Source of the DNA: Bacillota bacterium
GTDB taxonomy: Bacteria; Bacillota; UBA4882; UBA8346
Direction of reading: 5' to 3'
NCBI GenBank assembly: GCA_023401925.1
Contig: JAEXDA010000044.1
Span: 1-64,000, forward strand
DNA: 64,000 nucleotides
Part shown: in pieces, positions 51,123 through 59,702 of the stretch
How positions within the stretch are numbered: the stretch's first letter is position 1
Layout: each line of letters opens with the position of its first letter
The notes under the pieces: generated by a model
Databases searched by the model: none
The model's input: only the letters and a program-made list of their open reading frames with translations
Told to the model about the DNA's origin: nothing
Translations under genes and position numbers: made by a program

Positions 51123-52592
51123 TTATTCATTATTTGTTTCTTCACTGATCAAAACCATTCTTTGAGGTATATCCAAAGTCAAGTCCAATTTGAATAAATC
51201 AGCATAGATACTTAAAGGTAAAAACAAATCACCTTCCACTACAATCGGCATCTCGCTATTTATAACCTGAATCCCGTTGATTTTGATCGACAAATTTTTC
51301 TTAGTTATCTCGATAACTTGATTGCCCCGCGTTATCGTATAAGCAGTTCTGGTATTCCGGTAACTTAGTTTTAAATCCGGAATGTTTTGTAACCCTTTTG
51401 GAGCAACATATAAAATATCTTTTTTAAATACAGCACCTGGTGAAAGAGGATAATCCGATTGTTGGTAATGCATCCGAAGTTCATCGGTAGAAAATATCTG
51501 CATATTGATTAATTTGCGATTAAAGCCCCATAACAGGAAATTCCCGGTATCATCATCAAATCCTATGATTTGGCTAATTCGGCCTGTCAATGCGGTATAA
51601 TCCTCTAGCCAGGTTTGATTCTTTGGAACGTATTGTAATAAGTGCGTCTTCCCCGCTGTATCCGTAGCCAAAAGGCGGCTTTGTCCGCGACTGACAAAAA
51701 AAGATAGTTTTTCTGGAATAAAATCCAGATCTGTCCACTGCTTTTTAAATTGATATCCTTTTTCGGGATTCCAGCCCAAATTATAGATGACCTTTTGGGA
51801 AGTGCTGATCAAAACATCATTTTGCCCTTCGCGATCTAAATCTCCGGAGGTTACTGCCATCACTTTTCCCCAAGGGTAATTTTCCCAGACGGAAACCGCA
51901 GAATTGCTATCGATTTTAATAATACCGATACCCCCCGTCTTATAGGCCACGATAATTTCTTCTTTGGTATCTCGATCAATATCGGTTATATAACCCGAGC
52001 TTATCGGGCGCCAATTGGTAGGACTCTTCCATACCAAGTCTAAGGATTTCTCACCGAGCTTTAGAAGAAATAACGAGCCTTCCTGATTTTGAACAAGGAT
52101 ATCCTTTCCCGGGCTGCCACTAAAATTACCAACTGCAATATAAGTTACTGTAGACCATACATATTTACCGGAATTAAATAACTCCCATTTGCCGTCTGAC
52201 AATTTATAAATGTAAATAAATCCAGGTTCTATGGTTCCAGCAATGACTTCAGCCATACCATCCTCGTTAATATCTTTAACCTGAAAAGTAGTAAAAGCAA
52301 TATTATCATCCGCTGCCAACTGCTGTGTTTTTACCCAACTGCACATATCGTCCTGAAGTTCAAAAATAACAATTTTGCCGCCGGTCAATGATATAGCATT
52401 TAGATGCCCGTTGACATTTAGCCATTGGGTATTTAAGGAATTTAAATCCAATAATTCCCCCTGATTAACACTTGCCATTAAAGCACCGCTAGAAAACACT
52501 GTCGTATAAGAACTGCCGATAAATAACAATGCAATGAAAGAAAATATAAAAAAGCGGGATTGCGTTTGCCCGAAGTGTCGATTCAATACCAA
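51123..52592 (-). CDS. Exported FG-GAP/VCBS-repeat protein with C-terminal stalk domain
   Basis: A 489-residue protein with a signal peptide (about residues 12-36, 'FFIFSFIALLFIGSSYTTVF'). The middle has repeated Asp-rich beta-propeller strands such as 'DINEDGMAEVIAGT', 'DIDRDTKEEIIVAY' and 'DLDREGQNDVLIST', the FG-GAP/VCBS type. The last ~90 residues resemble a copper-amine-oxidase-N-like stalk domain ('LSIKINGIQVINSEMPIV', 'DLFLPLSIYADLF'). It is probably a cell-surface protein binding envelope polymers. No operon partner is clear; it lies between two tRNA genes. Confidence 0.75.
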   Translation of the reverse strand: MVLNRHFGQTQSRFFIFSFIALLFIGSSYTTVFSSGALMASVNQGELLDLNSLNTQWLNVNGHLNAISLTGGKIVIFELQDDMCSWVKTQQLAADDNIAFTTFQVKDINEDGMAEVIAGTIEPGFIYIYKLSDGKWELFNSGKYVWSTVTYIAVGNFSGSPGKDILVQNQEGSLFLLKLGEKSLDLVWKSPTNWRPISSGYITDIDRDTKEEIIVAYKTGGIGIIKIDSNSAVSVWENYPWGKVMAVTSGDLDREGQNDVLISTSQKVIYNLGWNPEKGYQFKKQWTDLDFIPEKLSFFVSRGQSRLLATDTAGKTHLLQYVPKNQTWLEDYTALTGRISQIIGFDDDTGNFLLWGFNRKLINMQIFSTDELRMHYQQSDYPLSPGAVFKKDILYVAPKGLQNIPDLKLSYRNTRTAYTITRGNQVIEITKKNLSIKINGIQVINSEMPIVVEGDLFLPLSIYADLFKLDLTLDIPQRMVLISEETNNE

Positions 52593-52736
52593 TCTCCCCT
52601 TTAGAAATATTAAACTTATTATTAATATTTCAATTCAATTATCATTTTTCCTTCAATAATCCAAGCGCAATCTGAATAAAAGGTAATAAAAAAGTAGTTT
52701 CATGGTTTTGGACCAACGAAACTACTCACTTTTAAA

Positions 52737-52813
52737 TGGTCGGGCAGGCGGGATTTGAACCCACGGCCCCCACCACCCCAAGGTGGTGCGCTACCAAGCT
52801 GCGCTACTGCCCG
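52737..52813 (-). tRNA. trnP: tRNA-Pro (GGG anticodon)
   Basis: A 77-nt cloverleaf with acceptor CGGGCAG/CTGCCCG, anticodon stem CCACC/GGTGG with loop TTGGGGT (anticodon GGG), T-arm GGTTCAAATCC, discriminator A and encoded CCA. Confidence 0.95.
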
Positions 52814-52916
52814 TTCTTGAACGACATTTAATATTTTATCATCTTCACAGTAAGTCGTCAAGCATTATTTAAGGAATTCACCTGGAATCGATATTTAAAT
52901 AAATATACACCGAATA

Positions 52917-54026
52917 TTAAGTATTAAGCCGCCGGCTCTTTAATACATTACCAAATTGATCAACTGTAATTTCCAAACGATGCATAAAGTCTCCAAGTGA
53001 TGCCAATTTTGATACACTTTCCAAATGCATGAAATCCGACAAGGTCGTATTGAGCATTTTATAGACATTGGCTAGTTCTTCTTCACGGCTTTTTAACCGT
53101 TCAGAATCCTTTGCCAGCATATTTTTTATAGACTCATTTTCATCCATTAAGTGTTGAATCTCTTCCATAAATTTATCTTCCCGTTTGATATCCCGTTCAA
53201 CCGCTAACAAATGTTCAATAAAACCTCGCAAATCAAGCTGGCGACGTTGGTTTTGTTCAATCGTCAATAAACGTTCTTCTAAGTGTTTAATCGTTCCGGG
53301 GAGTGTCGATATTTGATAAAAAATAGAGTTATCCGAATTCTGTTTTGAAATATTTCCGGAGTCGGAGGCTTTATTATCCTTTTCCATTACCACTGAACGA
53401 TCGATACAAATCGGGTCCTGTTGGATCCTTTCGTTTTGGACTTTTTCATTCGCAGATATTGTTTTCTGAAATGGCTGAACCCCAATTTTCGACTGTACTT
53501 CATGGATATTGTTTTCACCAAGCAACTCTTTTCCAATATTCAATAAATCGTTATCATTATAGCGAAAACGCTTAACCAGTCGGTAAAATCGTAATTTTAA
53601 CGCCGCTGCAGAAAAGATTGCACCCAGCTTTTGTTGCAAGTCTTCACAAGCCTGAGCCCTTGAATTACCCAAAACTTGATGTCGGCAAAAAGTTTCCAAT
53701 ATAGTTCGATCGATTTCTTTAAGTTCGCGGCTCCGTTTTCGTGGTACAAAACCGCAATCATTTGTATATTTGGACTGCATAATATTATAATAGTCTTGGT
53801 TGGTGAGTTTTTTTTCCTTTAACAAACGGCAAAATTGACTGCGAAGGGCGCTCATCTTTCGTCCAAGTTTACCAACTAATTCTCTTCGTTGTTGGGGATC
53901 CCACCACGATTCGAAAAGCATCTCATTTTCCGCTTCTGTATAACGGGGTTTTACCTTTTGTAACGAATGATTATTGGAAAATTCTTCACCGATATGTGCA
54001 TTCATTGCGAAAGCATTTTTGGCCAT
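52917..54026 (-). CDS. Myb/SANT-like DNA-binding protein with coiled-coil tail
   Basis: A 369-residue protein that I do not recognise firmly. The first ~150 residues hold two Myb/SANT-like units ('RYTEAENEMLFESWW...' with a helical 'LGRKMSALRSQFCRLLKEKK' end, then 'LKEIDRTILETFCRH...' with 'AAALKLRFYRLVKRF'), comparable to RsfA-type regulators of spore formers. About 160-230 is polar and probably disordered; 235-350 is rich in heptad-like Leu/Glu/Lys and probably a coiled coil. ATG 54026 has GGAGGAGGG upstream. A role in chromosome or sporulation regulation is inference only. Confidence 0.65.
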   Translation of the reverse strand: MAKNAFAMNAHIGEEFSNNHSLQKVKPRYTEAENEMLFESWWDPQQRRELVGKLGRKMSALRSQFCRLLKEKKLTNQDYYNIMQSKYTNDCGFVPRKRSRELKEIDRTILETFCRHQVLGNSRAQACEDLQQKLGAIFSAAALKLRFYRLVKRFRYNDNDLLNIGKELLGENNIHEVQSKIGVQPFQKTISANEKVQNERIQQDPICIDRSVVMEKDNKASDSGNISKQNSDNSIFYQISTLPGTIKHLEERLLTIEQNQRRQLDLRGFIEHLLAVERDIKREDKFMEEIQHLMDENESIKNMLAKDSERLKSREEELANVYKMLNTTLSDFMHLESVSKLASLGDFMHRLEITVDQFGNVLKSRRLNT

Positions 54027-54257
54027 TATTTTCCCTCCTCCAAAATAACCTTAATGGCACGCACTTAATGATTGACGAGCCATCCATTCCGGAAAATCAA
54101 AATATACTCCGATATCGAACGAGCTGTTAAATGAAAGCCAGTTAACGGGCTTTCTTGAAGCTTCCCGGCTCTCAAGTCTTTAGGTAGTCTTATCATATTT
54201 TGTTCCAGAGGGGCCTGATTTATGCTTGGTTGCAAAAATATTATTGACAAAAAAGAT

Positions 54258-54294
54258 AAAAAAATCCCCTCTGCTCTGATGGGCTGAGAGGATT
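54258..54294 (-). terminator. Intrinsic terminator downstream of the first kimA gene
   Basis: On the minus strand AATCCTCT, loop, AGAGGGGATT followed by TTTTTTATC forms a terminator with a G-U pair. It lies about 360 bases after the kimA stop and upstream of the Myb-like gene, so it may end the kimA mRNA or a separate small transcript. Confidence 0.7.
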
Positions 54295-54379
54295 CTCTGA
54301 TTCATCGCAATAAAAGATTGAGTTCCCGGAGTAACCGCCATACTTTAAAATGCTCTCAGGGGTTCCCTTTACAAATTTC

Positions 54380-54550
54380 CTACCATAAAGGCTCTTTGGG
54401 TCCTAAGTTGAGTTTCCAGACCTTTAAAATCGACATAGTGAACTTGGTGAATAAATGGTAACCCAATAAAAAATTTATCTCCAAAGCATTTTTAAATCCA
54501 TAAAACATACAATATTCATGGCCCTTTGGTGCTATATCACCAATATTCAA
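54380..54550 (-). pseudogene. Possible 56-residue remnant ORF after kimA
   Basis: A minus-strand open frame from TTG 54550 (or ATG 54508) to TAG 54380 reads like protein ('NIGDIAPKGHEYCMFYGF', 'LEINFLLGYHLFTKFT', 'NLGPKEPLW') but has no clear ribosome site and no family I know. It could be a decayed gene fragment, perhaps of a transporter, or a chance frame in the 360-base kimA downstream region. The rest of 54295-54654 shows small stems such as CCTTTA/TAAAGG at about 54366-54391 but no recognised RNA family. Confidence 0.25.
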
Positions 54551-54605
54551 AAATTATCAAGCAGGGAAGGAAATTGATGCTTAATGATCCTTTGATAAGG
54601 ATAAT

Positions 54606-54656
54606 GTTCTATTTTTGATTTTGTTCTATTTTTGATTTTGTCCTATTTTTGATTTT
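54606..54656. repeat. Triplicated 17-bp repeat at the kimA stop codon
   Basis: Three tandem copies of GTTCTATTTTTGATTTT (third copy GTCC-) at 54606, 54623 and 54640; the third overlaps the kimA stop. It is AT-rich and could be a slippage product. Confidence 0.85.
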
Positions 54657-56544
54657 ATTCCATTTCACTTTTGTGTTTTTTTTCAATAACCGCTTGGTCT
54701 TGTTTAAGTTGTAAAGGTATTGTCGCAATAACAATGTGTTTATGCCTCAATAAATCGCGGGTAATGAAGAGACGGCTTTGATTATGGAGAAACACTTGCC
54801 ACCATGCTTGAACTGAAAATTGCGGCAAGATGACCGTTATCATGTCGCCTCTTTGATAATTATGCTCTTCATAGGACTCTATGAACTCAATTAAGGGTGA
54901 AACAACCTTCCGGTAAGGAGAATATTTCACAATCAGCGGAATATTGGTGTGCAAAAGATTCCACTTTTCCTTAAAGCGGTTTTCACACTCTTCGTTGATG
55001 GCAATATTAAAAGCAACCACATTATCGGAGATGGTTTTCGCATAACGTAAAGCTCTGACGCTAGCTTTATTGACGCTTTCAATCGGGACAATTACATGAT
55101 TCCGATAAATATCCTTTGAAAGATCCAGGGCTGCCAATTCTTCGGGTTTTAATCGTAATTGTTCGGCGACAGCAGTATAATGCCGTTTTATTTTTAACAT
55201 CCCCGCCATGATAATCGGGATAACCAAAATTACAATCCAAGCCCCATGGATAAATTTGGTGGCGCCGATAATAATGACTGTGATCAGAGTCACCAGCGCA
55301 CCGGTCCCATTGACGATAGCCTTAAAAACCCATCCTTTTTCCTTGGAGTGTAACCATTTAATAAACATGCCCGACTGGGATAAGGTAAAGGAAATAAAGA
55401 CCCCTACCGCATAGAGAGGGATTAAACGATGGGTATCCCCTTTGAATACCACTAACAATAGGCCGGCAATCATCGTTAAAACAATAATGCCATTGGAAAA
55501 GCTCAACCGTTCGCCTCTGAACGACAATTGACGTGGAGCATATCCATCACGCGACATCACCGAAAATAATAATGGGAATCCAGCAAATGCAGTATTGGCC
55601 GCTAAAGTCAAAATCAATGTGGTTGTTAATTGGAAAAAATAGTAAAACCAATGATGACTGCCGAAGATTTCCGCCGCAATTTGCGACAAAACTGTTTTGC
55701 CTTCTGTGGGAACTACATGATAGAGGTTTGCCAGCAAAGAAACCCCCACAAACAATAAAAACACAAAAAATGAAAGTAATAACAAGACCAAACGGGCATG
55801 TTTCACGGATGGTTCGCGAAAGTTCGGAACTGCATTACTTACTGCTTCAACTCCGGTAAGTGCGGTACAGCCTGAAGAAAAAGCTCGAATTATCAACAAA
55901 ATCGTGATGGGTTCAAGTGCTTGCTTCAGGTGAATAACAGGCTGAGGCGGAACATAACCTCCGACTCGAATTTTAAAGATACCGTAAACAATCATAATAA
56001 TCACTGAAAAAATAAATGCATAGGTCGGTAATCCAAATATTTTGGAAGATTCCCGGATTCCCCGCAGGTTTCCGATAAATAACAAGACTAACAATACAAG
56101 ACAAACAGCCACCCGGTGGTGATACAGCGGAGGAAATAAAGCCGTAATCGCTGCGGTGCCCGCCGCAATACTAACGGCAACCGTTAAGATATAATCAAAG
56201 GCCAATGCGGAACCAGCCGCAACTCCGGCGTATTTGCCCAAATTATCGGAAGCAACCACGTAAGCGCCTCCTCCGTTGGGATAGGCCCGAATTGTCTGAC
56301 GGTACGAAAAAGTCAATATCGCCAGTAACAATATAATGGCTCCGGATATCCAAGTAAGCGGATGAAAAGCTAACACTCCTATAGCGGGTACTAGAACCAA
56401 CAATATTTCTTCCGTAGCATAAGCAACCGATGAGATAGGGTCGCTGGCTAAAATCGGTAGTCCCCAAAAAACACTATATTTTTCATCTTTCAACGCCTCG
56501 TTCTCCAATGGCTTCCCAATTAAGATCCTTTTTAACCAACTCAT
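54655..56544 (-). CDS. kimA: KimA-type potassium:proton symporter (first copy)
   Basis: A 629-residue APC-superfamily transporter like Bacillus subtilis KimA (formerly YdaO), a high-affinity K+:H+ symporter inhibited by c-di-AMP. About 12 helices occupy residues 35-450: 'LPILASDPISSVAYATEEIL', 'AYPNGGGAYVVASDNLG', 'SGCTALTGVEAVSNAVPNF', 'ANTAFAGFPLLFSVMSRDGY'. A cytosolic USP-like domain follows (about 480-625, 'NHVIVPIESVNKASVRALRY'). ATG 56544 has GAGGTG upstream; GTG 56553 is an alternative. It is preceded by its own c-di-AMP riboswitch and terminator and is a close paralogue of the gene at 57149-59032. Confidence 0.9.
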   Translation of the reverse strand: MSWLKRILIGKPLENEALKDEKYSVFWGLPILASDPISSVAYATEEILLVLVPAIGVLAFHPLTWISGAIILLLAILTFSYRQTIRAYPNGGGAYVVASDNLGKYAGVAAGSALAFDYILTVAVSIAAGTAAITALFPPLYHHRVAVCLVLLVLLFIGNLRGIRESSKIFGLPTYAFIFSVIIMIVYGIFKIRVGGYVPPQPVIHLKQALEPITILLIIRAFSSGCTALTGVEAVSNAVPNFREPSVKHARLVLLLLSFFVFLLFVGVSLLANLYHVVPTEGKTVLSQIAAEIFGSHHWFYYFFQLTTTLILTLAANTAFAGFPLLFSVMSRDGYAPRQLSFRGERLSFSNGIIVLTMIAGLLLVVFKGDTHRLIPLYAVGVFISFTLSQSGMFIKWLHSKEKGWVFKAIVNGTGALVTLITVIIIGATKFIHGAWIVILVIPIIMAGMLKIKRHYTAVAEQLRLKPEELAALDLSKDIYRNHVIVPIESVNKASVRALRYAKTISDNVVAFNIAINEECENRFKEKWNLLHTNIPLIVKYSPYRKVVSPLIEFIESYEEHNYQRGDMITVILPQFSVQAWWQVFLHNQSRLFITRDLLRHKHIVIATIPLQLKQDQAVIEKKHKSEME

Positions 56545-56573
56545 ACGGCTCACCTCATTGATATTTTCTCAAC

Positions 56574-56610
56574 AAAAAAACTACATCCAGGAGTCCCATG
56601 GTGTAGTTTT
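56574..56610 (-). terminator. Riboswitch terminator before first kimA
   Basis: On the minus strand AAAACTACACC, loop, GGATGTAGTTTTTTT forms an intrinsic terminator between the c-di-AMP riboswitch and the kimA ribosome site, the expected OFF structure. Confidence 0.85.
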
Positions 56611-56630
56611 AACTTAAAAAGTTAAATTGA

Positions 56631-56788
56631 ACCATTGCCTCTCTTGCGGCGCCTACGAGGTTAGCTGACGGGTTAGGGTTAGAGAGCACCCTTTAAGCTC
56701 ATTGTGAAGCGAGCTTAATTCACCCCAAGGATTGGTTCCCCCGTTTTCTGAGCGTGAAGACACGTTTTTATCGAGATTAGGCGGAAAA
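56631..56788 (-). promoter_or_regulatory. c-di-AMP (ydaO-yuaA) riboswitch, first copy
   Basis: On the minus strand the leader has CCGCCTAATC at its 5' end, ACGGGGGAACCAATCC, TTGGGGTGAATT, AACCCGTCAGCTAACCTCG and TAGGCG, the conserved blocks of the ydaO class. High c-di-AMP would stabilise the aptamer and let the terminator form, lowering K+ uptake. Confidence 0.93.
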
Positions 56789-56800
56789 TTATTATGTTTT

Positions 56801-56829
56801 AATCTACCACGAATAACTCATCGAGGCAA
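56801..56829 (-). promoter_or_regulatory. Probable promoter of first kimA leader
   Basis: TTGCCT (56829-56824), 17 bases, TAGATT (56806-56801) on the minus strand, about 13 bases before the riboswitch. The same arrangement with conserved flanks precedes the second copy. The 56830-57042 stretch upstream shows nothing else that I can support. Confidence 0.5.
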
Positions 56830-57042
56830 AAGTTACCGAAAATGAACAAATGAAATATCCTTAATATCCAATACCGCCATAATAAAATAACTCGCTCGTA
56901 CTCAACGGATTTTTTAAAATCTCAGTGGATCGTGTGTTTTTACTATATTATTCACCCGGAATCCATTGTTCATTACGATCAAACGATTTTGTTAAAAAAA
57001 ATTAAACTCTCGGCTTTGAAGCGAGTGATGAACAAAGGCATT

Positions 57043-57087
57043 AAAAAAGGGACTCTCTCAAAGTAAATTGAGACAATCCCTTTTTAA
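57043..57087 (-). terminator. Terminator after second kimA
   Basis: On the minus strand AAAAAGGGATTGTCTCAA, loop, TTTGAGAGAGTCCCTTTTTT forms a long stem with a uridine tail, 60 bases past the stop at 57149. It separates the two kimA units. Confidence 0.85.
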
Positions 57088-57148
57088 TGGCTGTAGTAAC
57101 AAAAGCTGATCCTGAATACAGAATTTATTTGTCAAATTTTCCCGGAAT

Positions 57149-59032
57149 TCAACTTTCTTTTTTTGCGTTTTGAATAACTACTTGATCTTGTTTGAGTTGT
57201 AAAGGTATCGTCGCGATAACGATGTGTTTATGCCTCAATAAATCACGGGTAATAAAGAGACGGCTTTGATTGTGGAGAAACACTTGCCACCATGCTTGAA
57301 CTGAAAATTGCGGCAAGATGACGGTTATCATGTCGCCTCTTTGATAGTTATGTTCTTCATAGGACTCTATGAATTCAATCAGAGGCGAAACAACCTTCCG
57401 GTAAGGAGAATATTTCACAATCAGCGGAATATTGGTGTGCAAAAGATTCCATTTTTCCTTAAAGCGGTTTTCACACTCTTCGTTGATGGCAATATTAAAA
57501 GCAACCACATTATTGGAGATGGTTTTCGCATAACGCAAAGCTCTGACGCTAGCTTTATTGACGCTTTCAATCGGGACAATTACGTGATTCCGGTAAGTAT
57601 CTTTGGAAAGATCCAAGGCTGCCAATTCTTCGGGTTTGAGCCGCAACTGCTCGGCCACAGCCGCGTAATGTCTCTTGATTTTTAACATCCCTGCCATTAA
57701 AATCAAAATGACCAAAATTGCAATCCAGGCTCCCTGGACAAATTTAGTTCCCCCGATAATAATGACGGTAACGAAAGTGACCAGAGCGCCGGTTCCGTTA
57801 ATGATTGCCTTATAAAGCCAACCCTTTTCTTTTGAACGGATCCATTTAAAGAACATACCCAATTGGGATAATGTAAAGGATATAAAAACTCCCACAGCGT
57901 ACAAAGGAATCAGCCGGTGAGTGTCCCCTTGGAATACAACCAATAACAAACCGGCAATCATCGTTAATACAAGAATTCCGTTGGAGAAACTTAAACGTTC
58001 ACCCCGGAAGGACAATTGACGCGGTACGTAACCATCGCGGGCCATGACCGAAAAAAGCAACGGAAATCCGGCAAATGCGGTATTAGCCGCCAAGGTTAAA
58101 ATCAGAGTGGTCGTCAATTGGAAAAGATAATAAAACCAGTGATGACTGCCGAAGATTTCCGCTGTAATCTGCGATAAAACCGTTTTACCCCCAACCGGAA
58201 CCACATGATAGATGTTTGCGAGTAATGAAACCCCCGCAAATAATAGAAGCACGAAAAAAGAGAGCAACAAAAGGACGGAACGGGCATGCTTCACAGAAGG
58301 TTCCCTAAAATTAGGGACCGCATTACTAACCGCTTCCACACCGGTTAATGCAGTACAACCCGATGAAAAAGCACGTAAAATTAATAATATGGTAATAGGC
58401 TCTATAGCTTGTTTCAGGTGAACAACAGGCTGGGAGGGAACATATCCACCGACTTTCACCTTGTAAAGACCATAGATAAGCATAACAACAACGGAAAAAA
58501 TAAAAGTATACGTCGGCAATCCGAAAAGTATGGATGATTCCCGGATTCCCCGCAGGTTTCCAATTAACAATAAAACCAATACAAATAGACAAATAGCCAC
58601 TCTATGATGAAACAGGATGGGAAATAAAGCTGTAATTGCTGCCGTTCCTGCTGCGATACTTACCGCAACGGTTAATATATAACCGAAGGCCAAAGCGGAA
58701 CCGGCGGTGATTCCGGCATACTTCCCCAAGTTATCGGAAGCAACCATGTAGGCGCCGCCTCCATTTGGGTAAGCCAGAATGGTTTGACGGTACGAAATGG
58801 TCAATATCCCCAGCAATAATATAATAGCGCCTGTAATCCAGGTCATTGGACCAAAAGCCAGTATTCCGATGGCTGGTACCAACACCAGTAATGTTTCTTC
58901 CGTGGCATAAGCAACCGACGAGATAGGATCGCTGGCCAGGATCGGCAACCCCCAAAAAACAGTATATTTCTCGTCTTTCAGCGCTTCGTTCTCCAATGGC
59001 TTTCCAATCAATAACCTTTTTAACCAATTCAT
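57149..59032 (-). CDS. kimA: KimA-type potassium:proton symporter (second copy)
   Basis: A 627-residue paralogue of the preceding gene with the same layout: 12-helix APC transporter core (start 'NWLKRLLIGKPLENEALKDE', 'LPILASDPISSVAYATEETL') and C-terminal USP-like domain. Protein differences lie mainly in the membrane part; the last ~150 residues are almost identical between the copies, also at DNA level. ATG 59032 has GGAGTG upstream. It has its own promoter, c-di-AMP riboswitch and terminator. Different K+ affinity or regulation of the two copies is possible but not visible. Confidence 0.9.
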   Translation of the reverse strand: MNWLKRLLIGKPLENEALKDEKYTVFWGLPILASDPISSVAYATEETLLVLVPAIGILAFGPMTWITGAIILLLGILTISYRQTILAYPNGGGAYMVASDNLGKYAGITAGSALAFGYILTVAVSIAAGTAAITALFPILFHHRVAICLFVLVLLLIGNLRGIRESSILFGLPTYTFIFSVVVMLIYGLYKVKVGGYVPSQPVVHLKQAIEPITILLILRAFSSGCTALTGVEAVSNAVPNFREPSVKHARSVLLLLSFFVLLLFAGVSLLANIYHVVPVGGKTVLSQITAEIFGSHHWFYYLFQLTTTLILTLAANTAFAGFPLLFSVMARDGYVPRQLSFRGERLSFSNGILVLTMIAGLLLVVFQGDTHRLIPLYAVGVFISFTLSQLGMFFKWIRSKEKGWLYKAIINGTGALVTFVTVIIIGGTKFVQGAWIAILVILILMAGMLKIKRHYAAVAEQLRLKPEELAALDLSKDTYRNHVIVPIESVNKASVRALRYAKTISNNVVAFNIAINEECENRFKEKWNLLHTNIPLIVKYSPYRKVVSPLIEFIESYEEHNYQRGDMITVILPQFSVQAWWQVFLHNQSRLFITRDLLRHKHIVIATIPLQLKQDQVVIQNAKKES

Positions 59033-59057
59033 CAATGTCACTCCATTCATCAATTCA

Positions 59058-59095
59058 ACAAAAACTACACCCGGGAGTCCCATGGTATAGTTTTA
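59058..59095 (-). terminator. Riboswitch terminator before second kimA
   Basis: On the minus strand AAAACTATACC, loop, GGGTGTAGTTTTTG. Homologous to the element at 56574-56610. Confidence 0.8.
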
Positions 59096-59112
59096 ACTTC
59101 AAAAGTTAAATT

Positions 59113-59298
59113 CAACCATTGCCTCTCTTCGACGCCTGCAAGGTTAGCTGACGGATTAGGGTTGGAGAGTACCCCCCAAACTCTCTGCAAAGTAAGCTTG
59201 ATTCACCCCAGGGATTGGTTCCCCCGTTTTCTAAGAAGCTCCTGAAAGTAATCTAAATTACTTTGGGATAACTCTTAATTAGAGATTAGGCGGAAAAA
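59113..59298 (-). promoter_or_regulatory. c-di-AMP (ydaO-yuaA) riboswitch, second copy
   Basis: Same conserved blocks as the first copy: CCGCCTAATC, ACGGGGGAACCAATCC, TGGGGTGAATC, AATCCGTCAGCTAACCTTG and AGGCG. It differs in the variable 5'-proximal arm, which is longer here and AT-rich (about 59238-59280). Confidence 0.92.
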
Positions 59299-59308
59299 TA
59301 TATTGCTT

Positions 59309-59337
59309 AATTTACCATCATTTTGATTGAGAAGCAA
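59309..59337 (-). promoter_or_regulatory. Probable promoter of second kimA leader
   Basis: TTGCTT (59337-59332), 17 bases, TAAATT (59314-59309) on the minus strand, about 10 bases before the riboswitch. Between 59338 and 59690 there is AT-rich sequence with no supported gene; it must also hold the promoter of the plus-strand gene at 59703. Confidence 0.5.
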
Positions 59338-59702
59338 AACTTCAAACCAATCAAAAACAGCAAATTTCAGATAAAAATAAGAAAATCCTGATACTCATTT
59401 TAAATTATCTCAACCAATCTCTGAAAATCTGATTGCAGTGTTATTTTTTAAGAAATAAGTTTCATTATAATAAAATCATCAATCCCCACAAGGGCTAGTC
59501 CATCATGTTTGTTAAAACAGGTCGATAAACAAATTATTAGATCCCTTAAATGATTTCATTTTTTGAAATATCAATTTCATTTTACATAATATTTAAATTG
59601 GAGATAAAAAATCATTTGTTCCAGCTGCTTTTCCGGTGGTATAATTATTCCAGCTTAAGATGGGGAAATGAAAGAAAATATTTGTTTGGATGGTGGACCA
59701 TG

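Noticed and set aside
54065..54250. 61-residue minus-strand frame upstream of the Myb-like gene
   Set aside because: It starts at TTG without a ribosome site, lies right after a terminator, and resembles no family that I know.
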